DNA of 64,000 bases from Pseudomonas sp. PICF141 (GCF_002286815.1 NZ_MUNM01000014.1:1-64000); one strand, 5' to 3'; shown: positions 36,002 through 46,314, numbered from the stretch's first letter. Notes: generated by a model not told the origin, from the letters alone. Made by a program: numbers and translations.

Positions 36002-36430
36002 ATGCTTGAAGCGCTCTCCGTCTCCCTGAACAAAGCCGCCGTGCTCGGGTTTGTGTTGTACATCCTCGGCGCCACCGTGCTGTTTGCGCTGTTCCAGTTC
36101 ATCTACACCCGAATCACCCCGCACAGAGAGTTCGAACTGATCCGCTCGGGCAACGTTGCGGCCGCGATCGCGCTGGGTGGCGCCATCATCGGTTTTGCCA
36201 TTCCGGCCAGCAATGTGATCGCCTACTCGATCAGCATTCTGGACTTCGTCGTTTGGGCAGTGATTGCCGCTTTCGTACAACTGCTGGCGTTTCTGGTGAC
36301 CAGCCTGGTGCTTAAAGGCGCCTCCGAACGGATTAAAAAAGGCGAAATCGCTGCGGGTATCTATATCGCGGCAGTTGCCATCAGCGTGGGCATGTTGAAC
36401 GCCGCCTGCATGACCCCTTCCCAGAACTGA
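36002..36430 (+). CDS. DUF350 membrane protein (YjfL-like)
   Basis: 142 residues, four membrane segments (about 13-33, 52-72, 82-102 and 117-137) in the two-repeat DUF350 arrangement: RITPHREFELIRSGNVAAAIALGGAIIGFAIP (first repeat) and LKGASERIKKGEIAAGIYIAAVAISVGMLNAACM (second), quoted as the family blocks. AAGGAAG precedes the ATG. Recurrent partner of PspA-like proteins; role unknown. Confidence 0.87.
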   Translation: MLEALSVSLNKAAVLGFVLYILGATVLFALFQFIYTRITPHREFELIRSGNVAAAIALGGAIIGFAIPASNVIAYSISILDFVVWAVIAAFVQLLAFLVTSLVLKGASERIKKGEIAAGIYIAAVAISVGMLNAACMTPSQN

Positions 36431-36449
36431 TCGCGCCGCGGAGATCCCG

Positions 36450-37175
36450 ATGAAACGAAGCAAGTACGTTCAACTCTCGCTGGCCGCGTCGGTCGCCATG
36501 GCGATATCAGGTTGCGGGCAAGCGGAAAAAACCTACCCGGTGCAGAAGAAATACAACTTCCAGTCCGTTCAGCAGTGCGCCGATGAAAAGCTCCCGGTGG
36601 ACGTCTGCTCTGACGCCTACATGAGCGCCATGGCCGAGCACCGCCGCATCGCGCCGGTTTACGACAACCAGGCCGATTGCGATGCCGACTTTGTCGCCGA
36701 CTGGTGCCAACAGGATTCGGCCGGCAAGTTCATTCCCAAGCTGGGTGGTTTCGAACTGACTGCCGATGGCGAGGTAACACAATCGCAAGTGGACGCAGCC
36801 AAGGCTCAATTACCAGCCTCGGAAGCGAACAGTGGAGGCTCCGGGTTCTCCGGCACCAGCCTGCTGACCGGCCTGCTGATTGGCAACATGCTGAGCAGCA
36901 ACCGCAACAGCTACTACTCCGAGCCGGTCTACCGCTACCGCGATGATCGCGGCAATTACGGTTCCTCGACGCTCAACCAGCGGATTTCCAAAGGCTCAAC
37001 CTTTGCCAAGTCCAATCAGGCGAGGTACGGCAGCAGCAGCTACGCCAATTCAATCCGTTCCACCAGCAAGCCGATGTCGGTGGACTCGTCCACCTCCCGT
37101 GGCGGCTTCGGCAGCAAAGCCAGCGCCCGCAGCGGTTGGGGCGGCTCGAGCAGCGCTGGCCGATCGAGCAGTTAA
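36450..37175 (+). CDS. DUF1190 family lipoprotein (YjfM-like)
   Basis: 241 residues. Lipobox ISGC (Cys24). The folded part (about 40-115) has several cysteines (QCADEKLPVDVC, DCDADFVADWC) that may pair in the periplasm. The C-terminal third is Gly/Ser/Arg-rich low complexity (YGSSSYANSIRS, RGGFGSKASARSGWGGSSSA). Recognised as DUF1190/YgiB-like by YDNQADCDADFVADWCQQD. Sits between the DUF350 and ATP-grasp genes. Confidence 0.85.
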   Translation: MKRSKYVQLSLAASVAMAISGCGQAEKTYPVQKKYNFQSVQQCADEKLPVDVCSDAYMSAMAEHRRIAPVYDNQADCDADFVADWCQQDSAGKFIPKLGGFELTADGEVTQSQVDAAKAQLPASEANSGGSGFSGTSLLTGLLIGNMLSSNRNSYYSEPVYRYRDDRGNYGSSTLNQRISKGSTFAKSNQARYGSSSYANSIRSTSKPMSVDSSTSRGGFGSKASARSGWGGSSSAGRSSS

Positions 37176-37187
37176 GGAACGGACACC

Positions 37188-38345
37188 ATGAAGAAGATCC
37201 TCTGCGCCGAGCGTCACGACTGGAAACAGACCGCCGAATCTCTTGGTTTTCTGTTCCATACCATCGACGACGAACCTTATTGGGACGAGAGCGCGTATTA
37301 CCAGTTCACGCTCAAACAGATCGAAAACGATCTCGAAGACCCGACCACCGAGATTCATGAGATGTGCATGGACCTGGTGGCCCGCGTGGTGCAGAGCGAG
37401 GAGCTGCTGGAGCGCCTGAGCATTCCGGCGTCATTCTTCGACATGGTTCGCACGTCATGGCTCGAAGGCCATCCGCACCTGTATGGACGCATGGATTTCT
37501 CCTACAACGGCAGCGGACCCGCCAAGCTGTTGGAACTCAACTACGACACGCCGACCAGTCTGTACGAGGCGGCGGCGTTTCAATGGGGCTGGCTGGAGCA
37601 ATGCATCGAACGCGGCTTGCTGCCCAAGCATGCCGACCAGTTCAACAGCATCGACACCAAGCTGCATCAGGCCTTTGCCCAATTGCAGCTCAAACACCCC
37701 TTCTATTTCGCCTCGATGAAAGACTCGGTCGAAGACAAAGGCACCACCGACTATTTGCGCCTGATCGCGGAAAAGGTCGGCATCGAATCACGGCACATCG
37801 ATATCGAAGACATCGGCCTCACTCCTGAAGGACGTTTCGTCGATTTGGAAGATCGCTGGATTCCTCACCTGTTCAAGCTACATGCCTGGGAGTTCATCTT
37901 CCACGAGCCCTTTGGTGCAGCGATTGCCCAGAGCGACACCCAGTTTTTCGAGCCGGCCTGGAAATCGATTATTTCCAACAAGGGCATCTTGCCGCTGCTA
38001 TGGGAGTTCAACAAAGGTCACCCGAACCTGCTCGCGGCGCACCTGGATGTCGACCCAGGCAAAGCGGTACCCAAAGGTTGGGTGCGCAAACCGTTCTTCT
38101 CCCGGGAAGGCGCCAACATCGAGTTGCAAACCGCTGAGGGTCTGATCGTAAAAGAGGACGGGCCCTACACCGACGCACCATTTATCCTTCAGGAATTCGC
38201 CCCGCTGCCGAAGTTTGGCGACAGCTTCACGCTGATTGGCTCCTGGGTCATCGGCGATCAGGCGGCCGGTATTGGCGTGCGCGAAGACAACAGTTTGATC
38301 ACCAAGGATTCGAGCCGGTTCTTGCCGCACTTGATACTCGACTGA
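37188..38345 (+). CDS. Glutathionylspermidine-synthase-like ATP-grasp protein (YjfC-like)
   Basis: 385 residues, synthetase domain only; E. coli Gss (about 620 residues) has an extra N-terminal amidase that is missing here. Blocks: YYQFTLKQIENDLEDPTTEIHEMC, RMDFSYNGSGPAKLLELNYDTPTSLYEAA (ATP/Mg site) and EFNKGHPNLLAAHLD, with the C-terminal VKEDGPYTDAPFILQEFAPLP. Expected to ligate an amine to a peptide-like acid using ATP; the exact substrates are not established. Last gene of the operon, 12 bp after the lipoprotein gene, preceded by AAGGA. Confidence 0.9.
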   Translation: MKKILCAERHDWKQTAESLGFLFHTIDDEPYWDESAYYQFTLKQIENDLEDPTTEIHEMCMDLVARVVQSEELLERLSIPASFFDMVRTSWLEGHPHLYGRMDFSYNGSGPAKLLELNYDTPTSLYEAAAFQWGWLEQCIERGLLPKHADQFNSIDTKLHQAFAQLQLKHPFYFASMKDSVEDKGTTDYLRLIAEKVGIESRHIDIEDIGLTPEGRFVDLEDRWIPHLFKLHAWEFIFHEPFGAAIAQSDTQFFEPAWKSIISNKGILPLLWEFNKGHPNLLAAHLDVDPGKAVPKGWVRKPFFSREGANIELQTAEGLIVKEDGPYTDAPFILQEFAPLPKFGDSFTLIGSWVIGDQAAGIGVREDNSLITKDSSRFLPHLILD

Positions 38346-38452
38346 CCCGTCCATCGCCGATGGGTGGACATAATCAAGATGCCCGCAAGACTTACGGCTG
38401 AAATACCGGATAATGGCGGCCATTCGTTTAGCCGTTATTCTGGTAATCCCCC

Positions 38453-40657
38453 ATGGAAATCAAGGTCAACTTTCTCGACAACCTTCGACTTGAAGCCAAG
38501 TTCGATGACTTCACGGTGGTGGCCGATCAACCTATCCGCTACAAGGGCGATGGCTCGGCACCGGGTCCGTTCGATTACTTCCTGGCTTCGTCGGCGTTGT
38601 GTGCGGCTTATTTCGTGAAGTTGTACTGCGACACGCGCAGTATTCCCACGGATAACATCCGCCTGTCGCAGAACAACATTGTTGATCCGGAAAACCGCTA
38701 CAACCAGATTTTCAAGATCCAGGTCGAATTGCCGGCGGACATCTCCGACAAGGATCGCCAGGGCATCCTGCGTTCCATCGACCGTTGCACCGTGAAAAAA
38801 GTGGTGCAAGCCGGGCCTGAGTTTGTGATCGAGGAAGTCGAAAACCTCGACGCCGATGCCCAGGCGTTGCTGATGCCTGCGTCCCGTTCAGAGACGAGCA
38901 CATATATCGCCGGCAAGGACCTGCCACTGGAGCAAACCATCGCCAATATGTCGGCCCTTCTGGCGGACCTGGGCATGAAGATTGAAATCGCCTCGTGGCG
39001 CAATATCGTGCCCAATGTGTGGTCGCTGCATATCCGCGATGCGCATTCGCCGCTGTGCTTTACCAACGGCAAGGGTGCGACCAAGGAAGGCGCGTTGGCC
39101 TCGGCGCTGGGCGAATTCATCGAGCGCCTCAACTGCAACTTCTTCTACAACGATCAGTTCTGGGGCGAAGACATCGCCAACGCAACGTTTGTGCATTATC
39201 CGGACGAACGCTGGTTCAAGCCTGGTCGTAAAGATGAGCTGCCCACCGAGATTCTCGACGAGTACTGCCTGAAGATTTACAACCGCGACGGCGAGTTGCG
39301 TGGCTCCCATCTGATCGATACCAACTCGGGCAATGAAGAACGCGGCATCTGCTCGCTGCCGTACGTGCGCCAGTCGGACGGCGAGGTGGTGTATTTCCCG
39401 TCCAACCTGATTGAAAACCTGTTCCTGAGCAACGGCATGAGTGCCGGTAACACCTTGGCCGAAGCCCAGGTGCAGTGCCTGTCGGAGATCTTCGAGCGCG
39501 CGGTCAAACGCGAAATCATCGAAGGTGAATTTGCCTTGCCGGATGTGCCGGCCGAGGTGCTGGCGAAGTACCCCGGGATACTGGCCGGGATTCAGGCGCT
39601 GGAAGCGCAAGGGTTCCCGGTGCTGGTGAAGGATGCGTCCCTGGGTGGTGAATTCCCGGTGATGTGCGTCACGTTGATGAACCCGCGTACCGGCGGTGTG
39701 TTCGCCTCGTTCGGCGCGCATCCAAGCCTGGAAGTGGCGCTGGAACGCAGCCTGACCGAATTGCTGCAGGGCCGCAGCTTCGAAGGCCTCAACGACTTGC
39801 CTCAGCCGACGTTTGAAGGGCATGCGGTGACCGAGCCGAATAACTTCGTCGAGCACTTTATCGACTCCAGCGGCGTGGTGTCGTGGCGCTTCTTCAGTGC
39901 CAAATCGGATTACGAATTCGTGGAGTGGGACTTCTCCGGCCAGGGTGAAAACTCGAACGCCGAGGAAGCCGCGACCTTGTTCGGCATTCTCGAAGGCATG
40001 GGCAAGGAAGTGTACATGGCGGTCTACGAGCATATCGGCGCGAAGGCGTGCCGCATCCTGGTGCCGAACTACTCGGAAATCTATCCCGCCGACGATCTGA
40101 TCTGGGATAACACCAACAAAGCGCTGTTCTTCCGCACCGACATCCTGAACCTGCATCGCCTGGACGATGAAGAACTGCAAGCGCTGGTTGAGCGCCTGGT
40201 GGAAAGCGAGCTGGACGACTACACCGACATCACCACCTTGATCGGCATCGAATTTGACGACAATACCGCGTGGGGTCAGCTGACGATCCTGGAGCTGAAG
40301 CTGCTGATTTATCTCGCCTTGCAGCGATTCGAAGAGGCGAAAGAAGCGGTGGAAATGTTCCTGCAGTACAACGACAACACGGTCGAGCGTGGCTTGTTCT
40401 ACCAGGCCGTCAATGTGGTGCTGGAGATGAAGCTGGACGAGGACCTGGAACTGGAAGACTACGAGGCCAATTTCCGCCGTATGTTTGGCAACGAGCGTAC
40501 AGATGCAGCGATCGGATCGGTAGACGGCAGCGTGCGCTTCCATGGCTTGACGCCGACCAGCATGAAACTGGAGGGGCTCGACAGGCACCTGCGGTTGATC
40601 GACAGCTACAAGAAACTGCACTCGGCACGGGCCAATGTGACCCCTTTATTCAGTTAA
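38453..40657 (+). CDS. ycaO: OsmC-YcaO fusion protein
   Basis: 734 residues. Residues 1 to about 140 are an OsmC-like domain with both peroxidatic-type cysteines (SSALCAAYFVKLYC near 49 and IDRCTVKKV near 110). From about 150 to 600 is a YcaO domain: GATKEGALASALGEFIERLNC and AEAQVQCLSEIFERAVKREI carry the Glu pairs of the ATP/Mg site. The C-terminal part (about 600-734) is acidic and helical, TPR-like. YcaO of E. coli aids RimO in methylthiolation of ribosomal protein S12; other YcaOs make thiazoles or thioamides. The ATG at 38453 has only a weak ribosome site. Confidence 0.92.
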   Translation: MEIKVNFLDNLRLEAKFDDFTVVADQPIRYKGDGSAPGPFDYFLASSALCAAYFVKLYCDTRSIPTDNIRLSQNNIVDPENRYNQIFKIQVELPADISDKDRQGILRSIDRCTVKKVVQAGPEFVIEEVENLDADAQALLMPASRSETSTYIAGKDLPLEQTIANMSALLADLGMKIEIASWRNIVPNVWSLHIRDAHSPLCFTNGKGATKEGALASALGEFIERLNCNFFYNDQFWGEDIANATFVHYPDERWFKPGRKDELPTEILDEYCLKIYNRDGELRGSHLIDTNSGNEERGICSLPYVRQSDGEVVYFPSNLIENLFLSNGMSAGNTLAEAQVQCLSEIFERAVKREIIEGEFALPDVPAEVLAKYPGILAGIQALEAQGFPVLVKDASLGGEFPVMCVTLMNPRTGGVFASFGAHPSLEVALERSLTELLQGRSFEGLNDLPQPTFEGHAVTEPNNFVEHFIDSSGVVSWRFFSAKSDYEFVEWDFSGQGENSNAEEAATLFGILEGMGKEVYMAVYEHIGAKACRILVPNYSEIYPADDLIWDNTNKALFFRTDILNLHRLDDEELQALVERLVESELDDYTDITTLIGIEFDDNTAWGQLTILELKLLIYLALQRFEEAKEAVEMFLQYNDNTVERGLFYQAVNVVLEMKLDEDLELEDYEANFRRMFGNERTDAAIGSVDGSVRFHGLTPTSMKLEGLDRHLRLIDSYKKLHSARANVTPLFS

Positions 40658-40670
40658 ACAACGCCCACAA

Positions 40671-40706
40671 AAAAGCGAAGCCAGATCACTGGCTTCGCTT
40701 TTTTTA
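40671..40706. terminator. Bidirectional terminator between ycaO and ssb
   Basis: AAAAGCGAAGCCAG-ATCA-CTGGCTTCGCTTTT, a 14-bp stem with A/T runs on both sides, between two convergent genes. Confidence 0.95.
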
Positions 40707-40720
40707 TTGCTTACTGTTTT

Positions 40721-41242
40721 TTAGAACGGGATGTCGTCATCAAAGCTGTCGAAATCCGGAGCCGGCTGCGGTGCGGCCTGCTGCTGTGGAGCCGGGCGCG
40801 ACTGTTGCGGTGCCGACTGCGGACGCGGAGCCTGTTGGCGTGGAGCCGGGGCGGACTGCTGGTAGTTATTGCCCCCGCCTTGTTGGTCGCCCTGCTGTGG
40901 ACGGCCGCCCAGCAATTGCATGGTGCCTTGCATGTCGACCACGATTTCAGTGGTGTAACGCTTGATACCGTCTTTTTCCCACTCGCGGGTCTGCAGCTTG
41001 CCTTCGATATACACCTGCGAACCTTTGCGCAGGTATTCGCCGGCAATTTCGGCAACCTTGCCGAACATCGAAACACGGTGCCATTCGGTCTTCTCGACCT
41101 TTTGACCGGTTTGCTTGTCGGTCCACTGTTCGCTGGTCGCCAGACTCAGGTTGGTCACGGCGTTACCGTTAGGCAAGTAGCGAACTTCGGGATCCTGGCC
41201 GCAAGTGCCGACCAATATGACTTTGTTAACCCCACGGGCCAT
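40721..41242 (-). CDS. ssb: Single-stranded DNA-binding protein
   Basis: 173 residues. OB-fold domain (1 to about 110) starting [20 protein letters not shown] with [18 protein letters not shown], then a Gln/Pro/Gly-rich flexible linker and the acidic interaction tip [10 protein letters not shown]. Binds ssDNA as a tetramer and recruits repair and replication proteins by the tip. Starts 9 bp after the MFS gene, so likely co-transcribed with it. Confidence 0.98.
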   Translation of the reverse strand: MARGVNKVILVGTCGQDPEVRYLPNGNAVTNLSLATSEQWTDKQTGQKVEKTEWHRVSMFGKVAEIAGEYLRKGSQVYIEGKLQTREWEKDGIKRYTTEIVVDMQGTMQLLGGRPQQGDQQGGGNNYQQSAPAPRQQAPRPQSAPQQSRPAPQQQAAPQPAPDFDSFDDDIPF

Positions 41243-41251
41243 AACGTTCTC

Positions 41252-42649
41252 CTAGGCTACGCACGCTGCCCCGGCCGGGTTGTTCACCAGGCGCTCAAGG
41301 GTGGTGCGATCCAATAGTTCTGTATCCAGTTTGATGTAAATCGCCGCTTCGTCTTCGACGATCACTGCATCTGTTACCCCTACGACGGCCTTCAGGCGCT
41401 CGACCAGACCCGCTTCGCGGATCGCCTCGGGCGACAACGGCAAGCGCAGGCTCGTGACGTAAGGTGGTTCGCGCATGGTAACAGCAAAGGCCAGCCAGAG
41501 GGCAGCCAGGCCGGCGCATCCGAGGAAGACAACCGACAAACCGCCGTGCTGGAACATCCAGCCGCCGAGGATTCCGCCCAGTGCCGAACCGAGGAACTGA
41601 CTGGTGGAATAAACCCCCATTGCCGTGCCTTTGCCGCCTGCCGGTGAAACCTTGCTGATCAGCGAGGGCAAGGAGGCTTCCAGCAGATTGAACGCGGTGA
41701 AGAAGACCACCGTACCCATCACCAGCGCCCGCAAGCTATCGCCAAACTGCCAGAAGAATAGCTCAGTGAGCATCAGCGTCACGATGGCGCCGAGAAAAAC
41801 TCGTTTCATTTTGCGTCGCTTCTCGCCGTAGATAATGAACGGGATCATGGCGAAAAAAGAAATCAGTAGCGCGGTCAGGTACACCCACCAATGCTGCTCT
41901 TTGGGCAGCCCGGCTTTTTCGACCAGGGCCAGGGGCAATGCCACGAAGCTCGACATCAACATCGCGTGCAACACAAAAATACCCAGGTCCAGGCGCAGCA
42001 GGTCCGGATGTTTGAGGGTCGGTATCAGCGCCTGGCGCGCGACGCCTGATTCACGATGCTGCAACGGCCCGGTTGCGCGCGGCACCATGAACATCACGAT
42101 GACAATACCGACCAGCGCCATCCCGCCGGTGGCGAAGAACAACCCGGACAGGCCAAAGGCACGGGTCAACAATGGCCCTGCAACCATGGCGACAGCGAAC
42201 GACAGACCAATCGTCATGCCGATCATGGCCATGGCTTTGGTCCGATGCTGTTCCCGGGTCAGGTCTGACAGCAACGCCATGACTGCCGCGGAAATCGCCC
42301 CGGCACCTTGCAGGATACGTCCGGCGATAACGCCCCAGATCGAATCGGCATTGGCCGCCAGCACACTCCCCAAGGCAAAGATGATCAGCCCCAGGTAAAT
42401 CACCGGACGGCGACCAATTCGGTCGGAAATGAAACCAAATGGAATCTGGAATAACGCCTGGGTCAGGCCGTAAGCGCCAATCGCCAGCCCGATCAGGGCC
42501 GGGGTCGCTCCCGCCAGGTCCATCCCATAGGTCGCCAGAACCGGCAACACCATGAACATGCCAAGCATACGGAAGGCGAACACCAGGGCCAGACCGCTTG
42601 CTGCGCGGGTCTCACTGCCACTCATGCGTTCGCTGTGGGGATCGTGCAT
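41252..42649 (-). CDS. MFS transporter with C-terminal ferredoxin-like domain (YajR type)
   Basis: 465 residues: twelve membrane segments, motif A GFISDRIGRRPVIYLGL between segments 2 and 3, then a soluble C-terminal domain from about residue 395 (VVGVTDAVIVEDEAAIYIKLDTELLDRTTLERL) that resembles the YAM domain of E. coli YajR. A drug/proton exporter is likely; substrate unknown. GAGG precedes the ATG. Divergent from uvrA across a 191-bp gap and followed at once by ssb. Confidence 0.9.
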   Translation of the reverse strand: MHDPHSERMSGSETRAASGLALVFAFRMLGMFMVLPVLATYGMDLAGATPALIGLAIGAYGLTQALFQIPFGFISDRIGRRPVIYLGLIIFALGSVLAANADSIWGVIAGRILQGAGAISAAVMALLSDLTREQHRTKAMAMIGMTIGLSFAVAMVAGPLLTRAFGLSGLFFATGGMALVGIVIVMFMVPRATGPLQHRESGVARQALIPTLKHPDLLRLDLGIFVLHAMLMSSFVALPLALVEKAGLPKEQHWWVYLTALLISFFAMIPFIIYGEKRRKMKRVFLGAIVTLMLTELFFWQFGDSLRALVMGTVVFFTAFNLLEASLPSLISKVSPAGGKGTAMGVYSTSQFLGSALGGILGGWMFQHGGLSVVFLGCAGLAALWLAFAVTMREPPYVTSLRLPLSPEAIREAGLVERLKAVVGVTDAVIVEDEAAIYIKLDTELLDRTTLERLVNNPAGAACVA

Positions 42650-42840
42650 GGAAAAACCTCATGTGAACCGGCGGCGATTCTACCAGTCCCATCGATTGAC
42701 GGGGTATATCGCGACGCTATGACGCGCACAGATGACGCAGTCTTCATCCAAGGCCGCGCACCCCGCATTTGATAGTGTGCATCCATCCAGTATTTGGCCG
42801 TATACTCCTACGTTTTCGACGCCCGCCGAGCGAGGCCACT

Positions 42841-45675
42841 TTGGACAAGATCCTGATTCGTGGGGCCCGAACCCACAACCTGAAGAACATCGACCTGACC
42901 CTGCCACGGGACAAACTGATCGTTATCACCGGCCTGTCCGGATCCGGCAAGTCGTCCCTGGCCTTCGACACGTTGTACGCCGAAGGCCAGCGCCGTTATG
43001 TCGAATCGCTGTCGGCTTACGCCCGGCAATTCCTGTCGATGATGGAAAAACCTGACGTCGACACCATTGAAGGTCTGTCGCCAGCGATCTCCATCGAACA
43101 GAAGTCGACCTCGCACAACCCGCGCTCGACGGTTGGCACCATTACCGAAATCTACGACTACCTGCGCCTGCTCTACGCTCGCGTCGGTATTCCGCGCTGC
43201 CCGGATCACGACATTGCGCTGGAAGCCCAGACCGTCAGCCAGATGGTCGACCTGGTGCTGGCACAACCGGAGGGCAGCAAACTGATGCTGCTGGCCCCGG
43301 TGATCCGCGAGCGCAAGGGCGAACACCTCTCGGTCTTCGAAGAACTGCGCGCCCAGGGTTTTGTCAGGGCCCGGGTCAACGGCAGGCTTTGTGAACTGGA
43401 CGAGTTGCCGAAGCTGGATAAGCAGAAAAAGCACTCGATCGATGTTGTGGTTGACCGCTTCAAGGTCCGGGCCGATCTGCAACAGCGCCTGGCCGAATCG
43501 TTCGAGACCGCGCTGAAACTGGCGGACGGTATTGCGCTGGTGGCGCCAATGGACGACGAGCCCGGCGAAGAAATCATCTTCTCCGCGCGTTTCGCCTGCC
43601 CGATCTGCGGCCACGCCATCAGCGAGCTGGAACCCAAGCTGTTTTCCTTCAACAACCCGGCCGGCGCCTGCCCGACTTGCGATGGCCTGGGGGCTAAACA
43701 GTTCTTCGACACCAAACGACTGGTGAATGGTGAACTGACCCTGGCCGAAGGTGCGATTCGCGGCTGGGACCGGCGCAACGTCTATTATTTCCAGATGCTC
43801 GGATCGCTGGCCTCGCACTACAAGTTCAGCCTTGAAGTGCCGTTCAACGAGCTGCCAGCCGATCAGCAGAAATTCATTCTGCATGGCAGTGGCTCGCAGA
43901 ACGTCGACTTCAAGTACCTGAACGACCGTGGCGACATCGTCAAACGTTCGCATCCGTTCGAAGGCATCGTGCCGAACCTGGAACGCCGCTACCGCGAAAC
44001 CGAATCGGCTTCGGTCCGTGAAGAACTGGCCAAATTCCTTAGCACCCAGCCCTGCCCGGATTGCCGCGGCACCCGTCTGCGTCGCGAGGCGCGGCACGTA
44101 TGGGTCGGCGAGAAGACTTTACCGGCGGTAACCAATCTGCCAATTGGCGACGCCTGTGACTATTTCGGCATACTGAAACTGACCGGTCGCCGTGGCGAGA
44201 TCGCCGACAAGATTCTCAAGGAAATCCGCGAGCGTTTGCAGTTCCTGGTCAACGTTGGCCTGGACTATCTGTCACTGGATCGTAGTGCCGACACACTATC
44301 CGGCGGTGAGGCCCAGCGTATCCGCCTTGCCAGCCAGATCGGCGCCGGCCTGGTGGGGGTTCTGTACATCCTCGATGAGCCGTCGATTGGTCTGCATCAA
44401 CGGGACAACGATCGGTTGTTGGGCACCCTCAAACACCTGAGGGACATCGGCAACACCGTGATCGTGGTCGAGCACGACGAAGACGCGATTCGTCTGGCCG
44501 ACTATGTGGTGGATATCGGCCCGGGCGCGGGTGTACACGGTGGGCATATCGTCGCCGAAGGTACGCCGGCCGAGGTCATGGCTCACCCTGATTCACTGAC
44601 CGGTAAGTACTTGTCGGGGCGGGTGAAGATCGCAGTGCCAGCCAAACGCACGCCACGTAACAAGAAGTTGTCGCTGGCCCTCAAGGGCGCTCGCGGCAAC
44701 AATTTACGCAATGTCGATCTGGAGATTCCGATCGGCCTGTTGACCTGCGTGACGGGTGTTTCCGGTTCAGGCAAGTCAACGCTGATCAACAACACACTGT
44801 TTCCTTTGAGCGCTACCGCACTCAATGGGGCAACGACGCTGGAAGCGGCTGCTCACGACAGCATTAAAGGCCTGGAACATCTGGACAAGGTTGTGGACAT
44901 CGACCAGAGCCCGATCGGTCGCACACCGCGCTCCAACCCCGCGACCTATACCGGGCTGTTCACGCCGATTCGCGAGTTGTTCGCCGGCGTGCCGGAATCC
45001 CGCTCCCGCGGTTACGGACCGGGGCGTTTCTCCTTCAACGTGAAGGGTGGTCGTTGCGAAGCCTGTCAGGGCGATGGCCTGATCAAGGTGGAAATGCACT
45101 TCCTGCCGGACATCTATGTCCCGTGCGACGTCTGCAAAAGCAAGCGCTACAACCGCGAGACGCTGGAGATCAAGTACAAAGGCAAGAGCATCCACGAAAC
45201 CCTCGAGATGACGATCGAGGAAGCACGAGAGTTCTTCGACGCCGTTCCAGCTTTGGCGCGCAAGCTTCAGACGCTGATGGACGTAGGCCTTTCGTACATC
45301 AAGCTGGGGCAATCGGCGACGACATTGTCCGGCGGTGAAGCCCAGCGGGTGAAACTGTCTCGTGAGTTGTCCAAGCGTGATACCGGCAAGACGCTGTACA
45401 TCCTCGATGAGCCGACCACCGGCCTGCACTTTGCGGATATCCAGCAACTGCTCGACGTACTGCACCGGCTGCGCGATCACGGTAATACCGTGGTAGTGAT
45501 CGAACACAACCTGGACGTGATCAAGACTGCCGACTGGTTGGTGGACCTGGGGCCGGAAGGGGGGTCCAAGGGCGGGCAGATCATTGCCGTCGGTACGCCA
45601 GAGGAAGTGTCCGAGATGAAGCAGTCTCACACCGGTTTCTATCTAAAACCGCTGTTGGAGCGTGATCGGGCCTGA
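42841..45675 (+). CDS. uvrA: Excinuclease ABC subunit A
   Basis: Damage-recognition ATPase of nucleotide excision repair. 944 residues from a TTG at 42841 (gives [18 protein letters not shown], the invariant UvrA start) with GAGG 5 nt upstream; an in-frame ATG upstream would add a non-conserved leader. Two ABC modules: Walker [13 protein letters not shown] and [12 protein letters not shown], signatures [11 protein letters not shown] and [11 protein letters not shown]; zinc fingers CPICG...CPTC and CEACQGDG...CDVC. A -10-like TATACT lies upstream. Terminates at 45690-45727. Confidence 0.98.
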   Translation: MDKILIRGARTHNLKNIDLTLPRDKLIVITGLSGSGKSSLAFDTLYAEGQRRYVESLSAYARQFLSMMEKPDVDTIEGLSPAISIEQKSTSHNPRSTVGTITEIYDYLRLLYARVGIPRCPDHDIALEAQTVSQMVDLVLAQPEGSKLMLLAPVIRERKGEHLSVFEELRAQGFVRARVNGRLCELDELPKLDKQKKHSIDVVVDRFKVRADLQQRLAESFETALKLADGIALVAPMDDEPGEEIIFSARFACPICGHAISELEPKLFSFNNPAGACPTCDGLGAKQFFDTKRLVNGELTLAEGAIRGWDRRNVYYFQMLGSLASHYKFSLEVPFNELPADQQKFILHGSGSQNVDFKYLNDRGDIVKRSHPFEGIVPNLERRYRETESASVREELAKFLSTQPCPDCRGTRLRREARHVWVGEKTLPAVTNLPIGDACDYFGILKLTGRRGEIADKILKEIRERLQFLVNVGLDYLSLDRSADTLSGGEAQRIRLASQIGAGLVGVLYILDEPSIGLHQRDNDRLLGTLKHLRDIGNTVIVVEHDEDAIRLADYVVDIGPGAGVHGGHIVAEGTPAEVMAHPDSLTGKYLSGRVKIAVPAKRTPRNKKLSLALKGARGNNLRNVDLEIPIGLLTCVTGVSGSGKSTLINNTLFPLSATALNGATTLEAAAHDSIKGLEHLDKVVDIDQSPIGRTPRSNPATYTGLFTPIRELFAGVPESRSRGYGPGRFSFNVKGGRCEACQGDGLIKVEMHFLPDIYVPCDVCKSKRYNRETLEIKYKGKSIHETLEMTIEEAREFFDAVPALARKLQTLMDVGLSYIKLGQSATTLSGGEAQRVKLSRELSKRDTGKTLYILDEPTTGLHFADIQQLLDVLHRLRDHGNTVVVIEHNLDVIKTADWLVDLGPEGGSKGGQIIAVGTPEEVSEMKQSHTGFYLKPLLERDRA

Positions 45676-45689
45676 ATCCGGAGCTAACA

Positions 45690-45727
45690 AAAAAGCCCCT
45701 GTCATTGCTCAGTGACAGGGGCTTTTT
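45690..45727. terminator. Bidirectional terminator between uvrA and ftnA
   Basis: AAAAAGCCCCTGTCA, loop, TGACAGGGGCTTTTT: a 15-bp perfect stem with A/T runs on both sides, between convergent genes. Confidence 0.95.
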
Positions 45728-45739
45728 GTATCGGTGCAA

Positions 45740-46204
45740 TCAGGCGTGTGATTGCAGGTAGTTCTCCAGACCGATCAACTTGATCAGGCCCATTTGCTTT
45801 TCAAGCCAGTAGGTGTGGTCTTCTTCGGTGTCATGCAGCTGAACCCGCAGCATCTCACGGCTGACGTAGTCCTTATGCTGCTCGCAGAGCTCAATGCCCT
45901 TGCAGAGCGCGGCGCGTACTTTGTATTCCAGGCGCAGGTCAGCGGCGAGCATGTCCGGCACAGTGGTGCCAACATCAAGGTCGTCCGGTCGCATGCGAGG
46001 CGTGCCTTCGAGCATCAGAATTCGACGCATCAGGGCATCAGCATGCCCGGCTTCTTCTTCCATCTCGTGGTTGATACGTTCGTAGAGCTTGGTGAAACCC
46101 CAGTCCTCATACATCCGCGAATGGACGAAATATTGATCACGGGCTGCCAGTTCGCCTGTCAGCAACGTGTTGAGGTAATCGATTACGTCTGGGTGACCTT
46201 GCAT
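45740..46204 (-). CDS. ftnA: Ferritin FtnA (bacterioferritin-like, lacks heme Met)
   Basis: 154 residues, four-helix iron-storage protein. Ferroxidase ligands are visible: Glu18, Glu51, His54 and the C-terminal [11 protein letters not shown] pair. Position 52, the heme-ligating Met of true bacterioferritins, is Ala here (EEEAGHAD), so no heme is expected. It corresponds to the P. aeruginosa protein first called BfrA and later shown to be a ferritin, FtnA. Start ATG at 46204 gives the conserved [12 protein letters not shown]. Downstream of katA, after katA's terminator. Confidence 0.92.
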   Translation of the reverse strand: MQGHPDVIDYLNTLLTGELAARDQYFVHSRMYEDWGFTKLYERINHEMEEEAGHADALMRRILMLEGTPRMRPDDLDVGTTVPDMLAADLRLEYKVRAALCKGIELCEQHKDYVSREMLRVQLHDTEEDHTYWLEKQMGLIKLIGLENYLQSHA

Positions 46205-46314
46205 CGCCCTACATCTCCCTGCTTGAAAGTCTGTAGTTTGAACCAACCTGACCGGAAGGTCACTCGCCCGACGCTATAAAAGCGAAGATATTCTTAGAAA
46301 AGCAGCTTAAATAA

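Noticed and set aside
38888..40621. Long open frame antisense to ycaO
   Set aside because: GC-rich codon bias mirrors long frames onto the other strand; it has no recognisable domain and lies wholly within a conserved gene.
42781..42840. Possible LexA box before uvrA
   Set aside because: CCGT-N8-ACGT matches the CTGT-N8-ACAG pattern poorly on both halves.
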